64,000 nt of DNA from Mesorhizobium koreense (GCF_031656215.1 NZ_CP134228.1:3305001-3369000); one strand, 5' to 3'; shown: positions 35,936 through 46,395, counted from the first letter of the stretch. Numbers and translations: made by a program. The notes: generated from the letters alone by a model not told the origin.

Positions 35936-36592
35936 ATGTACCAGCCGCCGCACCATGCCGAAACGAGAAAAGAGATTATTCACGCGCTGATGCGCGCGCA
36001 TCCGCTCGGACTCCTGATCTCGAACGGAGCGGACGGCCCGACGGCCAACCCGATTCCGTTCCTGCTTGACGCCGATCACGGAGCCCACGGCAGGTTAAGA
36101 GGCCATCTTTCGAAGGCGAACCCGCAATGGCGGCAGCTCGCCGAGCGCCCTCAGGAGCCGGTGCTCGTCGTCTTCCAGGGCGTCGACACCTATATCACGC
36201 CATCCTGGTATGCGACGAAGCAGGAGACCGGCAAGGTCGTACCGACCTGGAACTACGCCATCGTGCAGGCGCGCGGGCACGCCCGGATCATCGACGGCCG
36301 CGACTGGCTTGCCGGACAGATCAACGAACTGACCGGGACGCATGAGGCCGGCCGGACAGATCCCTGGCATGTGGCGGATGCGCCCGAGCCATTCATCGAG
36401 GCGCAGATCAAGGGCATCATCGGGATAGAGATCGAAATCGTCTCGCTCATCGGCAAATGGAAAGTCAGCCAGAACCGCCCGCCCGCCGACCGCGAGGGCG
36501 TGGTCCGGGGCCTCAACAACGAGAGGGACGACGCGGCTTCGCATGAAATGGCCGAAATCGTCCACGAATACAGCGAGCGCGCCGGCCGCTAG
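35936..36592 (+). CDS. FMN-binding negative transcriptional regulator (PaiB family)
   Basis: A 218-residue protein with the PaiB layout: MYQPPHHAETRKEIIHALMRAHPLG, then a flavin-binding-split barrel, WNYAIVQARGHARI and the C-terminal GIEIEIVSLIGKWKVSQNRP. PaiB in Bacillus affects sporulation and protease genes; in proteobacteria members may simply be flavoproteins. The ATG at 35936 gives the family start, 36 bases after the hydrolase stop, possibly co-transcribed. Confidence 0.88.
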   Translation: MYQPPHHAETRKEIIHALMRAHPLGLLISNGADGPTANPIPFLLDADHGAHGRLRGHLSKANPQWRQLAERPQEPVLVVFQGVDTYITPSWYATKQETGKVVPTWNYAIVQARGHARIIDGRDWLAGQINELTGTHEAGRTDPWHVADAPEPFIEAQIKGIIGIEIEIVSLIGKWKVSQNRPPADREGVVRGLNNERDDAASHEMAEIVHEYSERAGR

Positions 36593-36600
36593 GCGGCTTG

Positions 36601-37734
36601 TTATGGGTTTGAGCCCGGTTTCGCCAAAACGCCGCCAGTCGCGGGCTCCCGGCATCCCGTTGTCGTCGGCCAGGTCAGCGGCAGGCCGCGCCGAGAGCGG
36701 ATGGCGAGGAAGGCCCACGCCTCGGCCTCTGTGAAATCGCCGCGCAGCCCGGCATCCTCTGCCAGCACCACTTCCGCATCCCCCGCTCCCGCCTTCATAT
36801 CGGCGACGATGTGGGGATTCTTGCGGCCGCCGCCGCAGAGGATCCAGAGTTTTGGCCGTTCGGGAAGATGCTCCACCGCTTTCAGGATCGCCTTGGCGGT
36901 CACGGCGGCAAGCGTGCGGGCGCCGTCCGCTAGTTCCAATCCAGACGCCGCGTCGAGCGTAAAGTCGTTGCGGTCGAGCGATTTCGGGCCCGGCTGGTCG
37001 AAGAACGGATGATTTTCCAGATAACGGCGGACGACCGTGCCCACGACGTGCCCCTCGCCTGCAATCGCCCCGTCCGCGTCGAACGGAACGCCGCCATGGG
37101 CCGCCACCCATTGGTCGATCAGCGTGTTGCCCGGCCCCGTATCGAAGGCGATTGGATCGCCTGTCACGGGCACGAAGGTAATGTTCGAGATGCCACCGAT
37201 ATTGACGAAAACGATCGGATAGCGACCGGCAAGCGCCGGCGGCAGCGAACGCGCCAGCGCCGCATGATAGGCGGGAACCAGCGGCGCGCCTTGGCCGCCC
37301 AGCACCATGTCGTTGGCGCGCATGTCGTAGATGACGGGGAGCCTCGTCCGGCTGGCCAGCATCGGCCCATCGCCGAGTTGCACGGTCAGCCCGATCTGCG
37401 GACGATGCAGCACCGTCTGCCCATGGAAGCCGATGACTTCCGGCTTTTCCCATCCGGCAGGCGCGGAAGCCAGGAACGCCTCGACGGCCGCCGCATGGTG
37501 CTCCGTGATCTCCCTCTCGATTTCGGCGAGGTTGCCCGGCCGTTCTTCGCGCCGTCGGATCGACTTCGCCACCTCAAGCGCACCCTCCAGTTTCCGGCGG
37601 AACGCGGATGCATATGGAACGAAAATCCCCGGCCCGATCTCGGAGATTGTCTCGCCGTCCGATTTGAGCGCTGCTACGTCGATGCCGTCCATGGACGTGC
37701 CGCTCATCAGCCCGATGGCGCAGATTGGCTTCAC
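36601..37734 (-). CDS. anmK: Anhydro-N-acetylmuramic acid kinase
   Basis: Phosphorylates and opens 1,6-anhydro-MurNAc in peptidoglycan recycling. The 377-residue protein starts [20 protein letters not shown], the family signature, and has [21 protein letters not shown] and [14 protein letters not shown] in order, all parts of the ASKHA kinase fold. Convergent with the PaiB gene after eight bases; divergent from tyrS, with about 100 bases between. Confidence 0.95.
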   Translation of the reverse strand: MKPICAIGLMSGTSMDGIDVAALKSDGETISEIGPGIFVPYASAFRRKLEGALEVAKSIRRREERPGNLAEIEREITEHHAAAVEAFLASAPAGWEKPEVIGFHGQTVLHRPQIGLTVQLGDGPMLASRTRLPVIYDMRANDMVLGGQGAPLVPAYHAALARSLPPALAGRYPIVFVNIGGISNITFVPVTGDPIAFDTGPGNTLIDQWVAAHGGVPFDADGAIAGEGHVVGTVVRRYLENHPFFDQPGPKSLDRNDFTLDAASGLELADGARTLAAVTAKAILKAVEHLPERPKLWILCGGGRKNPHIVADMKAGAGDAEVVLAEDAGLRGDFTEAEAWAFLAIRSRRGLPLTWPTTTGCREPATGGVLAKPGSNP

Positions 37735-37835
37735 TGATCGGCGATCCTTGTGATTCGAGGTCTTCGGATGCTAAAGGCGCGACACTTTCCACGCTACGCC
37801 ACTTTTGCCGCCTGCGGGCGCTTCCGGACGGGCCG

Positions 37836-39089
37836 ATGACAAACTTCAAATCTGACTTTCTCCGCATCCTTTCCGAGCGCGGCTTCATCCACCAGATCTC
37901 GGACGAGACCGCGCTCGACCGGCTTTTCGCCACGGAGACGGTAACGGCCTATATCGGCTTCGACGCGACGGCGAAGAGCCTGCATGCCGGCTCGCTCATC
38001 CAGATCATGATGCTCCATTGGATGCAGCAGACAGGGCACCGGCCGATCGCGCTGATGGGCGGCGGGACGTCGATGATCGGCGATCCGTCCTTCAAGGACG
38101 AGGCGCGCAAGCTGCTGACGCCGGAGGATATCGAACGGAACCTCGTCGGTATCCGCCAGAACTTCGCGCCATACCTCAACTTCGGCGATGGCCCGCATGA
38201 CGCGCTGATGGTCAACAACGCCGACTGGCTGATGGACATCAACTATGTCGAATTCCTGCGCGATGTCGGCCGGCATTTTTCGGTCAACCGGATGCTTTCG
38301 TTCGAATCCGTGAAGCTCCGGCTCGACCGCGAGCAGTCGCTTTCGTTCCTCGAATTCAACTACATGATCCTGCAGGCTTACGATTTCGTCGAGCTTTACC
38401 GACGCCACGGATGTCGAATGCAGATGGGCGGCTCCGACCAGTGGGGCAATATCGTCAACGGCATCGACCTCGGCCACCGCATGGAAGACGCGCAGCTTTT
38501 CGCGCTGACCTCGCCGCTGCTCACTTCGGCTTCGGGCGCCAAGATGGGCAAGACCGCGGCCGGCGCGGTGTGGCTCGATGCGGACATGCTCTCCGTCTAC
38601 GATTTCTGGCAGTACTGGCGGAACACCGAAGACGCCGACGTCACGCGCTTCCTGAAACTCTACACGACGCTGCCGCTCGGCGAGATCGAGCGGCTCGGCC
38701 GGCTCGCGGGTGCCGAGATAAACGAGGCCAAGAAGGTGCTGGCCACCGAGATCACGGCCATGCTCCACGGCCGTGATGCCGCCGAAAAGGCGGAGGCCAC
38801 GGCGCGCACCACGTTCGAGGAAGGCGGCCTTTCGCAGAGCCTGCCCACTGTGGAAGTGCCGGCAGAGGCGCTGAAGGACGGCATCGGTATCCTGTCGCTT
38901 TTCGTGACGGCGGGCCTTGCGGCGTCGAACGGCGAGGCAAGGCGCCATATCCAGGGTGGCGCGGTCCGGCTGAACGACCAGGCGGTAAGCGACGACCGCC
39001 GCGCCGTCACCGAGGCCGATTTGACACCCGAAGGCGTCGTCAAGCTGTCACTCGGCAAGAAGAAGCACGTGATTGTCCGCCCGACTTGA
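37836..39089 (+). CDS. tyrS: Tyrosyl-tRNA synthetase
   Basis: Charges tRNA-Tyr. 417 residues; class-I motifs are present as HAGSL (HIGH equivalent) after [11 protein letters not shown], and KMGKT (KMSKS equivalent). Tyrosine-binding QAYDF and GGSDQWGN are conserved. The C-terminal S4-like RNA-binding domain is recognisable ([20 protein letters not shown]). The frame is open upstream, but the ATG at 37836 gives the usual [12 protein letters not shown] start. Confidence 0.97.
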   Translation: MTNFKSDFLRILSERGFIHQISDETALDRLFATETVTAYIGFDATAKSLHAGSLIQIMMLHWMQQTGHRPIALMGGGTSMIGDPSFKDEARKLLTPEDIERNLVGIRQNFAPYLNFGDGPHDALMVNNADWLMDINYVEFLRDVGRHFSVNRMLSFESVKLRLDREQSLSFLEFNYMILQAYDFVELYRRHGCRMQMGGSDQWGNIVNGIDLGHRMEDAQLFALTSPLLTSASGAKMGKTAAGAVWLDADMLSVYDFWQYWRNTEDADVTRFLKLYTTLPLGEIERLGRLAGAEINEAKKVLATEITAMLHGRDAAEKAEATARTTFEEGGLSQSLPTVEVPAEALKDGIGILSLFVTAGLAASNGEARRHIQGGAVRLNDQAVSDDRRAVTEADLTPEGVVKLSLGKKKHVIVRPT

Positions 39090-39098
39090 CGTCGCCGC

Positions 39099-42000
39099 TC
39101 AGCGGAACTCGAAGATCGAGCGGAAGATGCCGGGCGCGATGGCCGAGATCGGGTTCACCTGCAGCGTCGGCGACTTGGCGTCGCCCGAAAGCCGGTAGGT
39201 GATGCCGATCAGCCCGCGGTCGCGGCCGTTGCCGAGTATCCTTCCGAAAATCGGGATTTCGCCGAAGATGCGGTTGACGCCGTAAGCCGGCATGAAAGTG
39301 CCGGTCATGTCCATATTGCCAGCCTGGTCGTAAAGCGTCCCCTGAAACGTCGTACCGATCTCCGGTCCCCGCAGCACTCCCTTCGATAGAACGAGATAGC
39401 CGTCGCCCTTTTCGATCTGGGCAAAGCCGCGCTCGAAACGGACGCGAGAGACATCGATGTCCTGCTGGAGTTCGCCGTTCAGCGAGCGTCCATTACCGCT
39501 TGCCGCCGGTGCGGAACCGACGATCGATTTCAATCGCGGCTCGTTCACGATCAGGAAATTCGTGGCATCGATCCGCCCGCTCAAGGGACCGCCTCCGGCT
39601 CCGGAAAGATCGAGCCTGATCGTACCGCCCTGCATATGATCGTAGAGGTCGAGAAAGCGCAGGATCGCGCCGGCATCGGTGGAATGCATCGCCACCGTCC
39701 GGCTGTTGCCGTCGTCGCTGTTGGCGATGCTGACATTCGCGCCCGATCCGGTCGCGGCATTTATGGAAAGATTGCCGATCCGCGAACCGGCGCCGGCATA
39801 GGTGATTCCGACACCATGCAGCGTCTCGCCGTTGAAACCGGAAACGCCGTCGAGCTTCGCGTCGACCGTTACCTTGACCGGGGTCCCCCCCGGCGTCTTT
39901 GCCGAGGCGCTGTCGGGATCGGAAAGCACGCTTTTTATGATCGAGCGCGCATCGAGCTTATCGCCCCTGACGGTGACCTGATAACCCGCGGACGAGCGGT
40001 CGATGGCAACAGAGAAATCGTCGCCGGCGTTCAGCTTTGCCGAAGTGAAGCGCGCCTGGGTCAGCGTGTCGCCGGCCAGATGGATACTGCCCTTGGCGCC
40101 GAAGGATTTTCCTGTGAGACGAAAATCGGAAAGCGTTACCGCGTCGCCGTCCGTGTCGAGTTCGAAGGAAACCGAGGCCGGAATACCCGCCCCCTTGGAC
40201 CACCCGGCCCAGGGAAGGGTCAGTCTGGCCGCGCTAAGGTCCGCCGTAACAGGCTGGCCGCCGTCCTTCTCCGGCGTATCGAGCACAACGGAAACCGGTC
40301 CGGAAAGCATATCGTTCAAACCGGGCAAAATCGCATTGCGCGCCTTGTCGTTCAAATCGAGCGTGATCTTGCGCGCCTTGGGGGGGCCGCCGTCGGCAAG
40401 CGGCCGGGTCATTTCGATTTCTGCCGGAATGCCGTTCAGTTTGGCCTTTGCGTGGACCACCGCCCGGTCCGGCTCGACTACTATCGAGCCGTCGGCACCG
40501 CTTACGGTCCGGCCGTCTATCGGCTCGGCGACGGCAAGATCGGTATAGTCGAGTGCTACCTTGAAGGCGAGGCTGTCGGCGGGCACGTCCTTCGACAACG
40601 GTATCTCGGCCGTGACATGGCCCGTTACGTCGCCGGAGAAATCGTCCGGTTTCATGCCAAGCCGGCGCATCGCGTTGATCGGATCGTAGGATGCCAGTTC
40701 GGTAACGGCGTCGGCCTTGCCGGCCACGTCGATATCGAGCGCGCCGATCACCGGATCGAGATGCACGTTGCGCAAGGTGAAGGTGCCGTTGCTGGCGGAT
40801 ACTGTGCGGCCGCCAGGCATGTAGACCGTTCCCGATGAGAGCGAGATATCGACCGAGTTCCCCCGGAAATCGACAATGCCGTTGCCATCGCGGACGGGCG
40901 GGATATCACCGGCAATATCGAAACGCGTCTCCCGGACATCGAAATGGCCCGAAATCTCCTGCTCGGAGAGCGGCACGCCATTGCCCAACCGGCCAGGCAC
41001 GACATGAAATTGAAGATTGCTGCCTTTCACCTCACCGGAGAAAACGTTGTTCATCACCCATCTGCGCGCACCGGGCGCCGCCAGCCAGGGCCAGAGCTGC
41101 TTGACGTGCTGGACCGGCATGGACGGTACGGTGATCGCCAGGAACACGCCCGGCGCCTCGCCGTCGACGAAGGTCATCGAAGCGGTTCCGAGCAGTTCGC
41201 CGGGGCCCGTCCTGACACCGATCTGGCTGGCGATCAATTGTCTCGCCTTTACGTCGTAACGCCCGGCAACGCGGGCATAGAACGGCAACGGCGGTTCCGG
41301 CGAATCCTCCGGTGCCGAAACAGAACCGTCACTGATGAATTCATACCTATAGGCCGGCGCGACCGTCTCAGGTCCCTCCTGCGGAAGGGGACCGACCGCG
41401 CCGTGGAAGTTGAATTCGGAATGGCCGGAGGCGATGCGCAGCCGGCTGAACTCGATCTTGTCCGAGCCTCCGACAAGCGAGGTGTCGATATTGCCGCTGA
41501 TAAGCGCCTTTCCATCCTCGCCGAAATCAAGCGTCGCGTCGCTGAACGAGAGCGCTGAGGTCACCTTCGACGGCTGGTTGCCATCCGCTTCCATGCCCTT
41601 GATTGCAAGATCGAAGGCCCCGACCGATTCAAGCGGAATACCGTGTTCGGCCGCAGTCCGGCCGGCATCCGCGCCGATTGCCTGCGGCCTTTCGGCCTTG
41701 ACATTGAGATCGAGCGCGGCGATCCGCCCGTCAGCCGCCCGCTTGGCCTCGCCGTCCACTGAAAAATCCATGCCGAGCGCATGCGCGCTCGCCGAAATGC
41801 CGAGGGCGCCCGACAAAAGGCGCGAGATGCGCGCGTCCTCGATATGGACGCCTTTCGGCATCGGCCCGTCGGGGGTCAGGAAATCAACCCCATGCAGCCG
41901 AACCTCGTGCATCGACCCAGCGCCGACCGCGTCGAAGGCGCGGTGGAATTCGCCGAAGAGCGCCTTCAACACAAGGTCGGGCTCGATCAGGCCGCGCGCA

Positions 42001-42563
42001 TCGCGAAGACCCTCGGTCCAGTCGCCGCCGCCGAGAGCAGGCATCATGCGCGGTCGGATATGGGCATCCTCGATCGTAACGCTGTCCAGCCTGATATGGC
42101 CCGTGAGCAGCGGCAGGAAATGAAAGCCGAAACGGACCTGCCCGGCGTCGATGACCGGCTTGCCGGCATCGTGGGCGCTTAACCGCACATCGGAGACCTG
42201 CAGCGCGATCAGGCGGGAACTGTCGAACGCGATGCTGGTCTTTCCGATCGCGGCATCCACATCGACGCCGACGAGCGAGGTAAGAGCGCTCTCGGCTGCC
42301 TGACGAAGCTTTTCGCTGCCGAATTGCGAGGCGCCGAAAAGATTGAGCGAAACGAAGAAGAGGACGGCGAGGACGGCAATGGTGGCAAGGCCGATCACCA
42401 GCCGCCCGAGAAGGCGACGCACCCGAAATCTGCGCCTTGATCGGGCAAAGCGGCTACCATGCCGCGGCAGCGCCGGCCCATGCTTCGAAACCAGCGCACC
42501 CAATTTTGAGGTCTCGCTGCGCCCGAAGCGTATCTTCTCGTGTTTCGGTACTTTCGAGTGCAC
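39099..42563 (-). CDS. AsmA/YhdP-like envelope protein (DUF3971 type)
   Basis: A 1154-residue protein with a basic cytoplasmic N-terminus (residues 1-50, RSRRRFRVRRLLGRL), one membrane helix (about 52-75) and a very long periplasmic part rich in beta-strand patterns, ending with DGYLVLSKGVLRGPEIGTTF and LSGDAKSPTLQVNPISAIAP. That end is typical of the AsmA-like C-terminal domain of YhdP/TamB-related proteins, which move phospholipids towards the outer membrane. The exact paralogue cannot be fixed by eye. Convergent with tyrS. Confidence 0.83.
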   Translation of the reverse strand: MHSKVPKHEKIRFGRSETSKLGALVSKHGPALPRHGSRFARSRRRFRVRRLLGRLVIGLATIAVLAVLFFVSLNLFGASQFGSEKLRQAAESALTSLVGVDVDAAIGKTSIAFDSSRLIALQVSDVRLSAHDAGKPVIDAGQVRFGFHFLPLLTGHIRLDSVTIEDAHIRPRMMPALGGGDWTEGLRDARGLIEPDLVLKALFGEFHRAFDAVGAGSMHEVRLHGVDFLTPDGPMPKGVHIEDARISRLLSGALGISASAHALGMDFSVDGEAKRAADGRIAALDLNVKAERPQAIGADAGRTAAEHGIPLESVGAFDLAIKGMEADGNQPSKVTSALSFSDATLDFGEDGKALISGNIDTSLVGGSDKIEFSRLRIASGHSEFNFHGAVGPLPQEGPETVAPAYRYEFISDGSVSAPEDSPEPPLPFYARVAGRYDVKARQLIASQIGVRTGPGELLGTASMTFVDGEAPGVFLAITVPSMPVQHVKQLWPWLAAPGARRWVMNNVFSGEVKGSNLQFHVVPGRLGNGVPLSEQEISGHFDVRETRFDIAGDIPPVRDGNGIVDFRGNSVDISLSSGTVYMPGGRTVSASNGTFTLRNVHLDPVIGALDIDVAGKADAVTELASYDPINAMRRLGMKPDDFSGDVTGHVTAEIPLSKDVPADSLAFKVALDYTDLAVAEPIDGRTVSGADGSIVVEPDRAVVHAKAKLNGIPAEIEMTRPLADGGPPKARKITLDLNDKARNAILPGLNDMLSGPVSVVLDTPEKDGGQPVTADLSAARLTLPWAGWSKGAGIPASVSFELDTDGDAVTLSDFRLTGKSFGAKGSIHLAGDTLTQARFTSAKLNAGDDFSVAIDRSSAGYQVTVRGDKLDARSIIKSVLSDPDSASAKTPGGTPVKVTVDAKLDGVSGFNGETLHGVGITYAGAGSRIGNLSINAATGSGANVSIANSDDGNSRTVAMHSTDAGAILRFLDLYDHMQGGTIRLDLSGAGGGPLSGRIDATNFLIVNEPRLKSIVGSAPAASGNGRSLNGELQQDIDVSRVRFERGFAQIEKGDGYLVLSKGVLRGPEIGTTFQGTLYDQAGNMDMTGTFMPAYGVNRIFGEIPIFGRILGNGRDRGLIGITYRLSGDAKSPTLQVNPISAIAPGIFRSIFEFR

Positions 42564-42728
42564 CCGCTTTCCCGCCGGAAAGGCCCTGAATGGACGAATC
42601 TCGGTTCAGTATTATATGGATCGCCTGCAAACGGTTTGAAAAATCGCCGGCATCGGGCAAAACGATGATGGGCTTCACAGTTTTTCGAACCGTCCGCCAC
42701 TCGCGTAACGTTCAAGAAGGGCATTGAT

Positions 42729-43196
42729 ATGGCTGAAATCGCTGTTGGTGGCATCGCACCGGCGTTCGAATTGCCGCAGGACGGCGGCGGCACGCTCAGC
42801 CTTTCCTCCTACAGGGGCAAGCCGGTCGTCCTCTATTTCTATCCCAAGGACGACACCAGCGGCTGCACCGCCGAGGCGATCGCTTTTTCGGGCCTGAAAC
42901 CGCAATTCGAGAAAGCCGGCGCCGCCGTGATCGGCATGTCGCCCGATAGCGTCAAGAGCCACGACAAGTTCAAATCGAAGCATGGGCTCGCGGTCGAACT
43001 CGTCTCCGATGAGGACAAGAAGGTGCTGGAAGCCTACGGCGTCTGGACCGAAAAGAGTATGTACGGACGCAAATATATGGGCGTCGAGCGCACCACCTTC
43101 CTGATCGGCGCGGACGGTAAGGTCGTCCGCGTCTGGCGCAAGGTAAAGGTGCCCGGCCACGCCGAAGAGGTGCTGGACGCCGTCAAGGCGCTCTGA
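42729..43196 (+). CDS. bcp: Thioredoxin-dependent thiol peroxidase Bcp (one-cysteine)
   Basis: A 155-residue peroxiredoxin reducing peroxides. The peroxidatic cysteine is Cys46 in DDTSGCTAEA. The usual resolving cysteine five residues later is Ile here, and there is no other cysteine in the protein, so it must work by a one-cysteine mechanism with an external thiol. The domain otherwise matches Bcp, including KSMYGRKYMGVERTTFLI. Convergent with the AHSA1 gene. Confidence 0.93.
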   Translation: MAEIAVGGIAPAFELPQDGGGTLSLSSYRGKPVVLYFYPKDDTSGCTAEAIAFSGLKPQFEKAGAAVIGMSPDSVKSHDKFKSKHGLAVELVSDEDKKVLEAYGVWTEKSMYGRKYMGVERTTFLIGADGKVVRVWRKVKVPGHAEEVLDAVKAL

Positions 43197-43226
43197 GCCC
43201 TTCGGCGCGGCGTCCTGCCAGACGCG

Positions 43227-43670
43227 CTAATCGTTTATCTCCGGCTCGACGAGCCTGGCGAGATTGCGCAGCGATTCCTGCCAGCCGAGGTAACATGCCT
43301 CGAGCGGGATCACGTCCGGCACTCCTGCCTGCTCGATGTTCACCTCCGTGCCGCACGACACCTTCTTTAGCGCGACCGTCACCTGCATCTCGCCAGGCAA
43401 ATTGGGATCGTCGAATTTATCCGTGTAGCGCAGGCGTTCGTTCGGAACGAGTTCGACATATTCGCCGCCGAAGGAATGGCCGTTACCGGTCGTGAAGTTG
43501 CGGAACGACATCCTGAACGTGCCGCCCACCTTGGCCTCGAAGTGATGCACTGTGCAAGTGAAGCCGTTTGGCGGAAGCCACTTCGCAAGCGCATCCGCCT
43601 CGATGAACGCGCGATAGACCTTCTCCGGGCTGGTCGCCAGGACACGGTGCAGGCGTACGGTGTTCGGCAT
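43227..43670 (-). CDS. SRPBCC/AHSA1 domain protein
   Basis: A 147-residue single-domain protein. The pattern is typical of Activator-of-Hsp90-like SRPBCC proteins: VLATSPEKVYRAFIEADALAKWLPP, VGGTFRMSF and YLGWQESLRNLARLVEPE. These bind hydrophobic ligands or act as polyketide cyclase-like folds; no specific role can be given. Confidence 0.87.
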   Translation of the reverse strand: MPNTVRLHRVLATSPEKVYRAFIEADALAKWLPPNGFTCTVHHFEAKVGGTFRMSFRNFTTGNGHSFGGEYVELVPNERLRYTDKFDDPNLPGEMQVTVALKKVSCGTEVNIEQAGVPDVIPLEACYLGWQESLRNLARLVEPEIND

Positions 43671-43947
43671 GGTCGTTTATCCCTCTTGAATGGATGGAAC
43701 ACCCGGAGGACGAAGGAGTGTAACCCGATCCGACACTGGATTGAATTTTGTCGAAGGTTTTTTTCAAGGGGTCGATGAAGAGTTCGCATCGAAAAACCGG
43801 AATGACGGTTCTCCCCGCGGCGTCATCCCGGTCGACACCGGGGCGAAATACGATTCACGTTGCAAATCGCCGAAAGGCGTCGTTCTAATCGGGCGGTCGC
43901 CAATAGTGCGACGAGGCGTGGGCTCGCATGTTCATGGGAGGCAGCGC

Positions 43948-44298
43948 ATGGATCTCGATCACGACAAGGAGCAACTTGTCGAAACACTTTTCCGCAACGG
44001 CACACTGACCGTATCCGGCATCGTGCTATCCTTCTCCCTTGGCTTCCTCGCCCAATGGGGTGCCAATCCCCTGCCCTGGCGCCTTTGGGATGCACCACCC
44101 GTCCTCGCTCTCATCGCCGGCATCGTCATTCAATTCCGCGCGCTCTGGATGCTCCTGGGAATAGAATCGTTGAAGCGGCACATATTCGAGAAAGCGAACA
44201 AGCAATTCTTCATCGGAGCGGCGATGACGGGAACGGGCGTCTTCCTGGCCATCTGCATGGACCTTGCGGAGTTGGCGATCCATGGCCACCCGGCGTAG
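43948..44298 (+). CDS. Small three-helix membrane protein
   Basis: A 116-residue protein starting MDLDHDKEQLVETLFRNGTL, with GGGAGGCAGCGC ahead of the ATG. Three hydrophobic helices follow (about residues 20-38, 47-67 and 87-107). I do not recognise a family. A HAD-hydrolase gene follows after 40 bases on the same strand. The frame is open upstream but nothing there looks coding. Confidence 0.65.
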   Translation: MDLDHDKEQLVETLFRNGTLTVSGIVLSFSLGFLAQWGANPLPWRLWDAPPVLALIAGIVIQFRALWMLLGIESLKRHIFEKANKQFFIGAAMTGTGVFLAICMDLAELAIHGHPA

Positions 44299-44338
44299 GC
44301 GCACTTGCCGGCGCGGCCTTCGCGCGCGATAAGCGCGC

Positions 44339-45076
44339 ATGGCCTCCCTTACCGCCATCGGCTTCGACGCGGACGACACGCTCTGGCAGAACGAGCAGTT
44401 CTTCCGGCTGACCGAAGAACGATTTGCCGAACTCCTGAAGGACTATGCCGAGCGCGACCATCTGACCGCGCGTCTGCTCGACGCGGAGAAGCGGAATCTT
44501 GCCCATTACGGCTTCGGCATCAAAGGTTTTACCCTCTCCATGATCGAGACGGCTGTGGAAGTCACAGACGGCAAGGTGCCGGCCACCGTGATCGCCGACA
44601 TCCTCGAAACCGGCCGGGCCATGCTGACGCATCCGGTCGAGACCCTGCCGGAAGCGCGGGCAACGCTGGAGCGGCTGGCCGGAGACTACCGGCTGATCCT
44701 CATCACCAAGGGCGACCTCTTCGACCAGGAGCGCAAGCTCGCCGCCTCCGGCCTCGGCGATCTGTTCGACGCGGTCGAGATCGTCAGCGACAAGAACCCC
44801 GCCACTTACGAGGCAATCTTTGCGCGCCATGCCGACGGCGCAGGCAAGAGCATGATGGTCGGCAACTCGCTGAAATCCGACGTCGTGCCGGCAATCAGGG
44901 CCGGCGCATGGGGCGTCTATGTTCCGCACGAATTGACATGGGTTCTGGAGCATGTGCCGGAGCCCGAGGAAGAGCCCCGCTTCCGGCGCATCGAAACGCT
45001 TGGCCAACTGGCCGGGCTGATCAAGGAAATCGGCACCGGCTTTGCTACATCGCCCTCGGCACATAGCGCCAGGTAA
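44339..45076 (+). CDS. HAD family hydrolase
   Basis: A 245-residue phosphatase-like protein. Motif I is GFDADDTLW (DxD near residue 9), motif II is LILITKGD, and the acidic motif is MMVGNSLKSDVVPA. Likely a small-molecule phosphatase. Its 3' end overlaps the convergent MFS gene by 32 bases, so the transcripts are complementary there. Confidence 0.87.
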   Translation: MASLTAIGFDADDTLWQNEQFFRLTEERFAELLKDYAERDHLTARLLDAEKRNLAHYGFGIKGFTLSMIETAVEVTDGKVPATVIADILETGRAMLTHPVETLPEARATLERLAGDYRLILITKGDLFDQERKLAASGLGDLFDAVEIVSDKNPATYEAIFARHADGAGKSMMVGNSLKSDVVPAIRAGAWGVYVPHELTWVLEHVPEPEEEPRFRRIETLGQLAGLIKEIGTGFATSPSAHSAR

Positions 45077-46244
45077 GCCAGCAGCAGACCGATATGAAGA
45101 CACCGAGCGCGGCGAACACACCGCCAAGCCCGCTGAAGGCGAGCACGATCGAATAGACGAGTGGCGGCGTCAGGTCCGACAGGTCGATATAGGTGCGGTA
45201 GACCGCCGTCATTTGCGGGCGCTCGCGCATACGCACTGCGCGCATATAGACGGTGGAGCCGAGCGCGTCGACAGCGATCACGAACAGCGCGCAGCAAAGC
45301 AGAAACACGCCGGCCAAAAGCGGATGCGCCTCGCCTGCGGCGGCCGCCGCGAAAAGAAAAAGCGCCAGCATCATGAAAGCGAAGGCGATAACGCGGCGCG
45401 CACCGAAGCGCTGCCCAGCACGCCCCCAGAAGAGTGCAAAGAAGAGCAGCAGATTGCCCGCCGAGACGAACAGGCCGCCGATCAGCTTGCCTTCCCCCGT
45501 CGCCACCATGAGGATCGGGACATAGACGAAGAAGGTCGACCAGAAGCACGAGCGCCCGAAGGCAATCACCCAGGCGAGCCTCAGCCGCGGCTGTCTGACG
45601 AAACGGCCGATATTTTTCAGCGGATTCTGCGGCTGGATCCTGCCCGGCCGGATGAGCTCGTTGTCGCCAAGCCGGAAATGCCAGAACAGCGCCAGCAGGA
45701 TCGTTGCGAACAGCGCCACCACGCCATGCGCGGCAAAAAGGCCGAAGCGCGTATAGAGATAGACGCCGAGGAACGGGCCGCAGGTCCATGCGAGCGTCGA
45801 CCACGCCATGCGCAGCGATTCCGACTGCATGAACTCCTGCTTGCGGATGTAATCCATGATGTAGAGGTTGAGCGTAATGGAAAGCGCGCTCGCCCCCATG
45901 ACGCGGAACAGCATGCCGAGCATCTGGCCAGGCAGCGACTGCGTGACCAGGAACGCCGAGCCGATGATGAGACCCGACGCCCCTGCCGTATAGACCCAGC
46001 GTCGCGCGAACCGCTCGATCAGGAGTGGCATGGACAGCGTCACCGAAAGGCCGAGCAGCGCCACCAGCGTATAGAGAAGCGATACTTCCTGCTCGTTATG
46101 CAGAAGGTCGTAGGCCTGGATAGGTATGACGCTGGAGATCGAGGCACGGGCGAAGGATTCGACGGCGTAGAGGGCAGCGAAGGTACGCGCTCCCCGCCGC
46201 GGCACAGCCGGAAGCCAGATCGGGTGCTGTACCTGCGTTGCCAT
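45045..46244 (-). CDS. MFS transporter (12 helices)
   Basis: A permease of about 399 residues with around twelve hydrophobic helices. The N-terminus reads MATQVQHPIWLPAVPRRGAR before the first helix; further landmarks are SMPLLIERFARRWVYTAG, GASALSITLNLYIMDYIRK and VDALGSTVYMRAVRMRERPQ. No substrate can be read. A GTG 20 codons upstream is possible, but the ATG at 46244 is preferred. The 3' end overlaps the HAD gene by 32 bases. Confidence 0.82.
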   Translation of the reverse strand: MATQVQHPIWLPAVPRRGARTFAALYAVESFARASISSVIPIQAYDLLHNEQEVSLLYTLVALLGLSVTLSMPLLIERFARRWVYTAGASGLIIGSAFLVTQSLPGQMLGMLFRVMGASALSITLNLYIMDYIRKQEFMQSESLRMAWSTLAWTCGPFLGVYLYTRFGLFAAHGVVALFATILLALFWHFRLGDNELIRPGRIQPQNPLKNIGRFVRQPRLRLAWVIAFGRSCFWSTFFVYVPILMVATGEGKLIGGLFVSAGNLLLFFALFWGRAGQRFGARRVIAFAFMMLALFLFAAAAAGEAHPLLAGVFLLCCALFVIAVDALGSTVYMRAVRMRERPQMTAVYRTYIDLSDLTPPLVYSIVLAFSGLGGVFAALGVFISVCCWLTWRYVPRAM

Positions 46245-46352
46245 GGGAATCCGGGGAATGACCGCCCCGGAAGCTGCGCACTCATTCGACGATTCGGATA
46301 GCACGAAACCGACGCCGACAAGCGGGAAAGCGAAGCGGCGGGTTGGCCGGCC

Positions 46353-46395
46353 GTGCGTCCTTCGAGGCCCGCTCCGCTCGCACCTCAGGATGAGG
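46353..46395 (-). repeat. Dispersed repeat, left arm of inverted pair
   Basis: A 43-base unit that reads on the minus strand from CCTCATCCTGAGGTGCGAGC to CTCGAAGGACGCAC. It differs from the reverse complement of the right arm (46495-46537) at one position only. Confidence 0.88.

Noticed and set aside
43797-43835. Inverted repeat around CCGGAATGACG / CGTCATCCCGG upstream of the small membrane protein
   Set aside because: The arms match imperfectly and no second copy was seen in the window, so a repeat or terminator call is not supported.
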